Source of the DNA: an uncultured Bacteroidales bacterium
GTDB taxonomy: Bacteria > Bacteroidota > Bacteroidia > Bacteroidales > FEN-979
Reading direction: 5' to 3'
Assembly (NCBI GenBank): GCA_903926565.1
Contig: CAIYJU010000191.1
Span: forward strand, 1 to 64,000
DNA: 64,000 bases
The notes under the pieces are model-generated. The model did not search any database and was not told where the DNA came from. It was given only the letters and a program-made list of their open reading frames with translations. This document shows, piece by piece, positions 9,011 to 14,900 of the stretch. Made by a program: the position numbers and the translations under genes. Every line of letters starts with the position of its first letter. The first letter of the stretch is position 1.

Positions 9011-9313
9011 ATGAATGATCAAACTTCAGAAGCATTGGGAATGATAGAAACCAGGGGCTTTTCCGCCATGGTGGAGGCATCGGATGCAATGGTAAAAGCA
9101 GCCAAAGTAGAATTGGTCGGTTACGAAAAGATCGGTGGCGGCTATGTCACTGCAATTGTCCGCGGTGATGTTGCCTCTGTCAGAGCTGCAGTGGATGCCG
9201 GTGTTCAGGCTGCCCAGAAAGTTGGGGAACTTGTTTCATCCCACGTCATCCCAAGACCTCACCAGAATGTCGACAGCGCTTTACCTTTGGGCAGAGGCAC
9301 CACGAAAAAATAA
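9011..9313 (+). CDS. BMC-H hexameric shell protein
   Basis: 100 aa, a single BMC domain (pfam00936). Residues 8-90 follow the canonical pattern: [29 protein letters not shown], the pore loop K40-IGGG-Y45, then [19 protein letters not shown] and the closing SSHVIPRPH. It forms the hexameric facet tiles; the Gly-rich pore loop suggests a small-metabolite pore. A clear RBS (AGGAGAAA) precedes the ATG. It is the only BMC-H in the operon, so facets would be built from this protein plus the two BMC-T proteins. The C-terminal tail ([11 protein letters not shown]) is short and basic. Confidence 0.96.
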   Translation: MNDQTSEALGMIETRGFSAMVEASDAMVKAAKVELVGYEKIGGGYVTAIVRGDVASVRAAVDAGVQAAQKVGELVSSHVIPRPHQNVDSALPLGRGTTKK

Positions 9314-9351
9314 AATTCTTCCAATCGTAAATCCTCCAATCGCAAAACGGT

Positions 9352-9648
9352 ATGGTTCTGGCAAGAGTAGTGGGAACAGTCGTTTCCAGTCATAAGTCAC
9401 AGAAAATAGAAGGGATAAAATTCCTCCTTCTCGATAAAATCGACCCTGTGAGCATGAAAGGCAAAGGTGACTTTGTCGTTTCCATGGACAGTGTGGGTGC
9501 GGGACCGGGAGACATCGTATTCTATGTATCCGGCAGCAGTGCCAGGAATACCGATGTGACCGAAGGAAAGCCTTCTGATTCTGCCGTCATTGCCATTGTG
9601 GATCACATTGAAAAGGATGGCGCGTTTACGTATCAGAAAAACAGGTAA
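9352..9648 (+). CDS. BMC-P pentameric vertex protein 1 (EutN/CcmL family)
   Basis: 98 aa, pfam03319. Hallmarks: MVLARVVGTVVSSHKSQKIEG at the N-terminus, LLLDKIDP, the loop SVGAGPGDIVFYVSGSSARN, and the C-terminal SAVIAIVDHIE. Such proteins form pentamers that cap the vertices of the icosahedral shell. It lies 38 bases after the BMC-H gene and 7 bases before a second BMC-P gene. Four BMC-P paralogues exist in the operon; this one keeps the fullest Gly-rich loop. Confidence 0.95.
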   Translation: MVLARVVGTVVSSHKSQKIEGIKFLLLDKIDPVSMKGKGDFVVSMDSVGAGPGDIVFYVSGSSARNTDVTEGKPSDSAVIAIVDHIEKDGAFTYQKNR

Positions 9649-9655
9649 TTGACCC

Positions 9656-9943
9656 ATGATCCTAGCCAAAGTAGTCGGAACCGTTGTTTGCAGTTCAAGA
9701 AATGACAGCATGAACGGAGCCCGATATCTCCTGGTTGAGAAGTCAAATCAGCATGGTGAAAGAAAAGGAGACTACCTTGTTGCACTCGATGTTCTAGGTG
9801 CAGGTCATGATGAACTGGTGATGGTCACGGAAGGCAGCCCTTCCAGGGAAACACCGCTTACGACCAACAAGCCAGTTGATGCACTGATCGTGGGGATTGT
9901 CGACAAGATAGATGAAAATGAGCAGGTAACGTACATGAAATAA
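9656..9943 (+). CDS. BMC-P pentameric vertex protein 2 (EutN/CcmL family)
   Basis: 95 aa. MILAKVVGTVVCSSRNDSMNG, YLLVEKSNQHG, the loop VLGAGHDELVMVTEGSPSRE and VDALIVGIVDKID match the EutN/CcmL fold. The loop reads GAGHDE in place of the usual GAGPGD, so the pentamer surface or interface may differ from copy 1. Directly follows copy 1 (7-base gap) and precedes the PduT-like trimer gene. Role: vertex cap of the shell. Confidence 0.94.
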   Translation: MILAKVVGTVVCSSRNDSMNGARYLLVEKSNQHGERKGDYLVALDVLGAGHDELVMVTEGSPSRETPLTTNKPVDALIVGIVDKIDENEQVTYMK

Positions 9944-9962
9944 TGAGGGATCGGCGGAATTG

Positions 9963-10520
9963 ATGGTTTTGGGGGTATTGGAGTATAGCAGCATTGCTAT
10001 CGGGATCAAGGCACTGGATGAAATGGTAAAGATTGCTCCGGTCAGAATCATTGAAGCCAGGACGCTTTGCCCCGGCAAATACCTGATCGTCTTCAGCGGG
10101 GATGTTGCATCTGTGGAATACTCGTTTAATAAAGGTTTCGAAATCGGTAAAAATTTCATCATCGACAGTCTGTTTCTTCCCATGGCCCATCCTGATCTTG
10201 TTCCTGCCATCGGAAACATTGTTGCCTGTGATCACTGGAATGCCATCGGAATCATTGAAACATTATCCGTGGTCTCCAGCATTGAAGCCGCTGACCTTGC
10301 AGCTAAAGAGAGCAACATTAAACTAATAGAAATCAGGCTGGCCATCGGTTTTGGCGGCAAATCCTATGTGAAAATGCTCGGGACACTCGATGCCATGGAA
10401 GCAGCACTGGAAGCCGGCACAGCCAAAGCCCGGGAGAAAAATCTGCTTTGCATGTCAACACTGATCCCGCAGCCACACCCTGAAATTAAACCATATTTCC
10501 TTCAGCAGGAGAGCAAGTAA
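9963..10520 (+). CDS. BMC-T trimer shell protein, PduT-like, with predicted Fe-S pore cysteine
   Basis: 185 aa from the ATG at 9963 (a TTG lies one codon upstream). Two tandem BMC domains: residues about 2-90 and 95-182 (NAIGIIETLSVVSSIEAADLAAKESN...FGGKSYVKMLGTLDAMEAAL...TLIPQPHPE). The first pore loop reads TLCPGKYL with C36, the counterpart of Cys38 of PduT (ICPGK), where three subunits ligate a [4Fe-4S] cluster at the trimer pore. It may therefore carry electrons across the shell or hold a cluster. The stop codon is directly followed by the ATG of the aldehyde dehydrogenase gene. Family is firm; cluster binding is inference. Confidence 0.9.
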   Translation: MVLGVLEYSSIAIGIKALDEMVKIAPVRIIEARTLCPGKYLIVFSGDVASVEYSFNKGFEIGKNFIIDSLFLPMAHPDLVPAIGNIVACDHWNAIGIIETLSVVSSIEAADLAAKESNIKLIEIRLAIGFGGKSYVKMLGTLDAMEAALEAGTAKAREKNLLCMSTLIPQPHPEIKPYFLQQESK

Positions 10521-11939
10521 ATGGATAATCTTGAAAAAAACATACGCCAGCTGGTGCAGGATGTCATCCAGGACATGAACATCTTTCCGCAAAAAACGGC
10601 GGCTTCTTCAAAAAATGCAGGGGTGTTTTCTAACATCAATGAGGCGATTTCAGCAGCAGGACTGGCGTTCAGGGAGTTCAACAAATTAACACTGGAAACC
10701 CGTAAAAATATCATCACGAACATCCGGAAAACCGCGCTTGCCAACAACGAAACCATCTCCCGGATGGCCCATGAAGAGACCGGCCTCGGGCGATGGGAAG
10801 ACAAGATCATCAAAAACAGCCTGGGAATTCATAAAACACCCGGAGTCGAAGATATTGTGTCAGAATCGTATTCGGATGATGACGGATTAACTCTTGTAGA
10901 ACGTGCGCCCTATGGCGTAATCGGTTCCATCACGCCAAGTACAAATCCGACGGTGACCATCATCAGCAACAGCATTGGCATGATCGCTGCCGGCAATTCG
11001 GTGGTGTTTAATCCGCATCCGTCCGCAAAGAAGGTTTCGGCATGGCTTATTACGCTTCTTAATCAAGCAATCATGGAAGCTGGCGGACCGGCAAATTTGC
11101 TTACCTGTATCGATGAACCAACCATTGATTCTGCAAAAAGCCTGATGTCACACCCGGATATTACCATCCTGGTTGTTACAGGAGGCCCTGCCGTGGTGCG
11201 TGTTGCGATGAACAGCGGGAAAAAGGTCATCGCCGCAGGCCCGGGAAATCCTCCCTGTGTGGTGGATGAAACCGCCGACCTGGCCAAAGCCGGCCGGGAT
11301 ATTGTCAATGGTGCCGGTTTCGATAACAATGTCATCTGCATTTGCGAAAAAGAGATCATCGTTGTTGAATCGGTCGCCGACAGGCTAAAAGCAGAGCTGG
11401 TAAAAAACGGGGCATTCGAGCTAAATCCTGAACAAATTAAAAAAATCACGGAACTGGTTATCGCTGATCCGGGTGGCCCGGGAAAAGAAGGTGCTGCCGA
11501 GAAAAAGTATATCGGAAAGAATGCGGATGCCATTGCCAGGGAAATCGGGCTAACCGTCCCGCCATCAACAAGGCTCCTGCTCTGTGAAGTAGGAAGGGAA
11601 CATCCGCTGGTATGGACAGAACAGCTGATGCCGGTCATGCCCATGGTGAGGGTCAAAGATGTAGATGCCGCCATCGACCTGGCTGTTGAATGTGAGCATG
11701 GGTTCCGGCACACCGCCATCATGCACTCCCTCAACATTGCCAAGCTCAGTAAAATGGCCAAAGCGATGAACTGCTCGATCTTTATCAAAAATGGCCCCAG
11801 CTATGCAGGTTTGGGTCATGGCGGTGCAGGGTTTGCATCGTTCACCATTGCAAGCCCAACCGGAGAAGGCGTAACAAGGGCAAGGACTTTCACCCGGGAA
11901 CGCAGGTGCACCCTGGTTGACTATTTCAGGATTATTTGA
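10521..11939 (+). CDS. CoA-acylating aldehyde dehydrogenase of the microcompartment (PduP/EutE family)
   Basis: 472 aa. Oxidises an aldehyde (probably acetaldehyde) with NAD+ and CoA to acyl-CoA. Catalytic C273 lies in FDNNVICICEKE, matching the FDNNLPCIAEK block of EutE/PduP. Other family blocks: ERAPYGVIGSITPSTNPT (about 128-145), AAGNSVVFNPHPSAKKVS, VVTGGPAVVRVAM and AGPGNPPCVVDETADL. Residues 1-20 form an amphipathic helix (MDNLEKNIRQLVQDVIQDM) separated from the catalytic core by a Ser/Ala linker, typical of an encapsulation peptide. It follows the PduT-like gene with no gap. This is the signature enzyme of an aldehyde-type metabolosome. Confidence 0.94.
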   Translation: MDNLEKNIRQLVQDVIQDMNIFPQKTAASSKNAGVFSNINEAISAAGLAFREFNKLTLETRKNIITNIRKTALANNETISRMAHEETGLGRWEDKIIKNSLGIHKTPGVEDIVSESYSDDDGLTLVERAPYGVIGSITPSTNPTVTIISNSIGMIAAGNSVVFNPHPSAKKVSAWLITLLNQAIMEAGGPANLLTCIDEPTIDSAKSLMSHPDITILVVTGGPAVVRVAMNSGKKVIAAGPGNPPCVVDETADLAKAGRDIVNGAGFDNNVICICEKEIIVVESVADRLKAELVKNGAFELNPEQIKKITELVIADPGGPGKEGAAEKKYIGKNADAIAREIGLTVPPSTRLLLCEVGREHPLVWTEQLMPVMPMVRVKDVDAAIDLAVECEHGFRHTAIMHSLNIAKLSKMAKAMNCSIFIKNGPSYAGLGHGGAGFASFTIASPTGEGVTRARTFTRERRCTLVDYFRII

Positions 11940-11997
11940 TTGCGAAAACGAACCGCTGAAAGCAAAAATGACCTGGTAAAAAACGAACCACCCCCGT

Positions 11998-12022
11998 CCC
12001 CTTCTCCTTCAGGGAGAAGGGG
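11998..12022. repeat. GC-rich palindromic repeat inside the BMC operon
   Basis: CCCCTTCTCC (11998-12007) and GGAGAAGGGG (12013-12022) flank a 5-base loop. It lies in the only long gap (120 bases) of an otherwise tight operon, between the dehydrogenase stop and the third BMC-P start. A similar element is at 28331-28381. It can fold in the mRNA and could tune expression of the distal genes. Confidence 0.65.
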
Positions 12023-12059
12023 TGCAGGGGATGAGGTTAATCAAAAAGAAACGATTGCT

Positions 12060-12335
12060 ATGAAACTTGGAAGAGTCACCGGCAGAGTTGTAAGTTCAAA
12101 GAAAGTCTTCGAGTTTGAAGGCATCAAACTGATGCTTGTGCAACCTGTTGATGAGCATCTCGTCGCGTATGGCGAACCGCTCGTTGCTTTCGATACAATT
12201 CAGTCGGGCATCGGCGAACTGATTTATTACGAAACAAGCAAAGAAGCCGGAAGGGTTCTTGAAACGCTGATGAATCCCTGTGATGCGGCAATCGTGGGAA
12301 TTGTGGACAACATTCATCTGGAGGACAAAAAATGA
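12060..12335 (+). CDS. BMC-P pentameric vertex protein 3 (EutN/CcmL family)
   Basis: 91 aa from the ATG at 12060. I chose this start because the frame upstream of it reads through a palindromic repeat and encodes low-complexity sequence, while MKLGRVTGRVVSSKKVFEFEG is the standard N-terminus. It has LMLVQPVDE, the loop TIQSGIGELIYYETSKEAGR and CDAAIVGIVDNIH. The loop keeps only SGIGE of the usual GAGPGD. Its stop overlaps the start of the fourth BMC-P gene (ATGA), so the two are translationally coupled and may form a functional pair. Confidence 0.93.
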   Translation: MKLGRVTGRVVSSKKVFEFEGIKLMLVQPVDEHLVAYGEPLVAFDTIQSGIGELIYYETSKEAGRVLETLMNPCDAAIVGIVDNIHLEDKK

Positions 12336-12613
12336 TACTGGCGAAGGTTACCGGGAATGTGGTCTCTACCATAAAAGCAATCGGGTATGAATCCAGGAAG
12401 ATTTTGGTTGTGCAACCCGTAAGACCCGACGGGAAAGCCATCGGCAAGTCCTTTCTTGCTGTTGATACCATGCAGGCAGGCCCCGGAGATACCGTGCTGA
12501 TCATGGAAGAAGGCGGTTCGGCACGTTTAATACTTGGTGAACCGGATACATTTACTGTGAAGGCAGTGGTTGCAGGAATTGTGGATAAAATCCAATATGA
12601 TTCCAAGGTCTGA
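12332..12613 (+). CDS. BMC-P pentameric vertex protein 4 (EutN/CcmL family)
   Basis: 93 aa. MILAKVTGNVVSTIKAIGYES, ILVVQPVRPDGK, the loop TMQAGPGDTVLIMEEGGSAR and VKAVVAGIVDKIQ match EutN/CcmL closely, with the canonical AGPGD loop intact. Coupled to copy 3 by a 4-base overlap and followed by the rpiB-like gene after 33 bases. It would cap shell vertices, either alone or as an alternative to the other three pentamers. Confidence 0.94.
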   Translation: MILAKVTGNVVSTIKAIGYESRKILVVQPVRPDGKAIGKSFLAVDTMQAGPGDTVLIMEEGGSARLILGEPDTFTVKAVVAGIVDKIQYDSKV

Positions 12614-12646
12614 AATATTTTGAAAAGAATAGAGAAATACAGGCGC

Positions 12647-13102
12647 ATGATTAAAAAAGTAGCCATCGGTGCTGATCACGGATCATATCTTGCAAAGGAG
12701 ATGCTGATCAGGTATCTCGAAAGTGCCGGGTATAAGATGGTCGATGTTGGCACCAATAATAGTACGGATAAAGTAGATTATCCTGATTTCGCACATGCTG
12801 TAGCGCAGAAAGTGGTGAGCGGGGATTGTGAGCGAGGCATAATGCTGGATGGTGCCGGGATCGGCTCTTCCATGGTGTGTAACAAGGTTCATGGCATCAG
12901 GGCAGCCTTATGCTGGAGCACGGCAACGATTGTCAACAGCCGTGAACATAACAATGCGAATGTACTTACCATGGGCACTGCCCAGCATCCGAAGGAAGAG
13001 CTGTGTGCAATGGCGAAATTGTGGCTTGAAACAAAATTTGAAGGCGGAAGGCACTGGCCGAGGATTAATAAAATGATGTCAATAGAAAGGGAAGGGAAAT
13101 AA
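12647..13102 (+). CDS. RpiB/LacAB-family sugar-phosphate isomerase of the BMC locus, Cys-to-Asp at the catalytic position
   Basis: 151 aa from the ATG at 12647 (a TTG 27 bases upstream is less likely). MIKKVAIGADHGSYLAKE, VDVGTNNSTDKVDYPDFAHAVA, NKVHGIRAALC, SREHNNANVLTMG and FEGGRHWPRI match the RpiB fold end to end. E. coli RpiB uses Cys66 in ICGTGVGIS as proton-transfer base; here the aligned block is LDGAGIGSS, with D68 in that place and no Glu at the position used by the mycobacterial type. The reaction would be aldose/ketose phosphate isomerisation (ribose-5-phosphate/ribulose-5-phosphate or another pentose phosphate). It has no obvious encapsulation peptide. One base separates it from the aldolase gene. 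Confidence 0.88.
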   Translation: MIKKVAIGADHGSYLAKEMLIRYLESAGYKMVDVGTNNSTDKVDYPDFAHAVAQKVVSGDCERGIMLDGAGIGSSMVCNKVHGIRAALCWSTATIVNSREHNNANVLTMGTAQHPKEELCAMAKLWLETKFEGGRHWPRINKMMSIEREGK

Positions 13103-13103
13103 C

Positions 13104-13901
13104 ATGGATCAAAATGAATTGATAGACAAAATCACGAAAGAGGTCATGCAGCGGCTGAACCAGGAGATCGCGACCCGCAGCAATAAAACCGGGGACCCTG
13201 TTACCAGGTCCTCTCCTGCTCCGCGGATATCAGCTGCAGAACTTGCCGGATACATCGATCATACCCTGCTAAAACCGGAAGCAGTGGTTTCCCAGTTTGA
13301 ACAGCTGTGCAACGAAGCGGTGAAATACAAGTTCATGTCGGTTTGTGTGAACTCATCATGGATCCCCTTTGTGGCTAAGAAACTCCGCGGAACGAGTGTT
13401 AAAATCTGTTCCGTCATCGGGTTTCCCCTCGGCGAGATGGATACGCGCAGCAAAGCCTTCGAAGCACGCAATGCTGTTGCCAATGGTGCAACAGAACTTG
13501 ACATGGTGATCAATGTAGGCGCCCTGAAATCAGGCAATCTGAAACTGGTTGAGGAGGATATCCGGGCCATCAAAAGAGCCTGCAGGAGCACTACCATTTT
13601 AAAAGTGATCCTGGAAACAGGACTGTTAACCGATGAAGAAAAAATCATCGCCTGTGAAATATCCAAAAAAGCAGGAGCTGATTTTGTGAAGACCAGCACA
13701 GGATTCTCAGGCACGGGTGCAACCATCCACGATGTCGCCCTGATGCGCAGGATTGTCGGCCCGGCCATGGGTGTCAAGGCCAGTGGCGGTATCCGGAATT
13801 TCGACCAGGCTGTTGCCCTGATCAACGCGGGAGCAAACCGCCTGGGCTGCGGCGCCAGTGTGGATGTCGTTACCGGAGCAGAATCAAAAGGGAATTACTA
13901 A
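13104..13901 (+). CDS. deoC: DeoC-family deoxyribose-phosphate aldolase with N-terminal encapsulation-type extension
   Basis: 265 aa. Class I aldolase that cleaves 2-deoxyribose-5-phosphate to acetaldehyde and glyceraldehyde-3-phosphate. Schiff-base lysine K196 (FVKTSTGF), the second active-site lysine K225 (VKASGGI) and proton-relay D133 (ELDMVINVG) are all present. Further blocks: YIDHTLLKPEA and ICSVIGFPLGEM. Residues 1-45 are extra compared with the E. coli enzyme: an amphipathic helix (MDQNELIDKITKEVMQRLNQE) and a polar linker, very like the N-terminus of the dehydrogenase in the same operon, so luminal targeting is likely. It would supply the aldehyde for that dehydrogenase. Last gene of the BMC operon. 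Confidence 0.93.
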   Translation: MDQNELIDKITKEVMQRLNQEIATRSNKTGDPVTRSSPAPRISAAELAGYIDHTLLKPEAVVSQFEQLCNEAVKYKFMSVCVNSSWIPFVAKKLRGTSVKICSVIGFPLGEMDTRSKAFEARNAVANGATELDMVINVGALKSGNLKLVEEDIRAIKRACRSTTILKVILETGLLTDEEKIIACEISKKAGADFVKTSTGFSGTGATIHDVALMRRIVGPAMGVKASGGIRNFDQAVALINAGANRLGCGASVDVVTGAESKGNY

Positions 13902-13945
13902 CTCTCTTCCCCTTTCTCCTTAAGGGTACATCGATAGTTTATTTT

Positions 13946-14050
13946 ACCACTGAGGCACTAAGGTCACGTAGAACCACTTAGATGTTTCAACTTTAACCTG
14001 CCAGTTTTTTTTCTTAGTGTTCCTCAGTGCACATTTAGTGCCTCAGTGGT
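13946..14050. repeat. Intergenic inverted repeat between deoC and the TetR gene
   Basis: ACCACTGAGGCACTA (13946-13960) is perfectly repeated in reverse complement at 14036-14050, with shorter inner pairing between. Such palindromes are common intergenic elements in Bacteroidota. It could also act as the terminator zone of the BMC operon. The intergenic region 13902-14136 holds no gene. Confidence 0.6.
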
Positions 14051-14100
14051 TCAAGACAAATTTGGTATTTTCAAAAAAATTCTTTTATTTTGCATAAATT

Positions 14101-14124
14101 AATTGTATTATTAAATATACAATT
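14101..14124. promoter_or_regulatory. Palindromic operator candidate upstream of the TetR-family gene
   Basis: AATTGTAT and ATACAATT are perfect inverted arms around the 8-base centre TATTAAAT, ending 12 bases before the ATG of the regulator. Size and symmetry suit a TetR-family operator. The core GTATTATTAAATA recurs just after the gene (14782-14794). Confidence 0.5.
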
Positions 14125-14136
14125 TAATTACGCATT

Positions 14137-14766
14137 ATGAAGAAGAATCCGACTCAAGACATCACCACCGAACAGTTAATCCTGGCAACCGCTGAGAAGT
14201 TATTCCTGGAAAAAGGTTATTCATTAACATCAACCACCGAAATTGCAAAGATCGCCGGCTGCAACCAGGCACTGGTTCACTACTATTTCCGGACGAAAGA
14301 CCGGCTGTTTGATGCTGTATTCAAAAAACACTCCACAATCTTTATCTCTTCCCTTCTTCAAAGAATGGAAGATCATCTTTCTTTTGAAGAAAAAGTGCGG
14401 AAAAAAGTTGAGATACACTTTGATGTCATGATGGAAAACCCCGGACTGCCTTTTCTTTTTTTCAATGAAATAAACACCAACCCCGGCCGGCTCAATCAAC
14501 TTAAAGTACAAATTGGAAATTCCGAAAATTCATTTATATCACAGATTGAAAGTGAATTAAGCCTCGAAATAGAAAAGGGCGCCATCCGCCCCATGACCGC
14601 AACCGGACTTTTGCTCACGATCCTCTCCATGAATTTGGGATTGTTTATCGCCGGCCCTTTCCTGAAGACAATAACAACCATGCAGGATTCTGAATACCAA
14701 AACCTCATGGATCATCGGAAACGGGAAAACACAACGGTGATATTAAAAAGCCTTCGGCCCGAATAA
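14137..14766 (+). CDS. TetR/AcrR-family transcriptional regulator
   Basis: 209 aa. Residues about 10-58 form the TetR helix-turn-helix (ILATAEKLFLEKGYSLTSTTEIAKIAGCNQALVHYYFRTKDRLFDAVF); the rest is an all-helical ligand and dimerisation domain of unassigned ligand. A palindrome directly upstream and a second copy of its core directly downstream suggest autoregulation, and possibly control of the next gene. It is the nearest regulator to the BMC operon, but that operon's promoter region shows no clear copy of the motif, so a direct link is unproven. Confidence 0.93.
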   Translation: MKKNPTQDITTEQLILATAEKLFLEKGYSLTSTTEIAKIAGCNQALVHYYFRTKDRLFDAVFKKHSTIFISSLLQRMEDHLSFEEKVRKKVEIHFDVMMENPGLPFLFFNEINTNPGRLNQLKVQIGNSENSFISQIESELSLEIEKGAIRPMTATGLLLTILSMNLGLFIAGPFLKTITTMQDSEYQNLMDHRKRENTTVILKSLRPE

Positions 14767-14780
14767 TTAACAAATTTAAT

Positions 14781-14797
14781 AGTATTATTAAATACAC
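14781..14797. promoter_or_regulatory. Second operator-like site downstream of the TetR-family gene
   Basis: AGTATTATTAAATACAC shares the 13-base core GTATTATTAAATA with the palindrome at 14101-14124 and itself contains GTAT/ATAC arms. It lies about 105 bases upstream of the ATG of the secreted BNR/PKD protein, so that gene is a candidate target. Confidence 0.4.
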
Positions 14798-14900
14798 AAA
14801 TCAATTAACTCGAATCTTCTTTACCAGATTCCACCTTACCGTTACTTCCGCCTGTCCACATTTTTTGTACCTTTACACCCTAATCCCAACTTCCTTAATT

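Noticed and set aside
11063-11788. Long open frame (241 aa) on the minus strand inside the aldehyde dehydrogenase gene
   Set aside because: Antisense shadow of a strongly conserved coding frame; Ser/Thr/Pro-rich with no family signal.
14137-14766. TetR-family protein as regulator of the BMC operon
   Set aside because: No copy of its operator-like motif was found in 8164-8352, so only position supports it.
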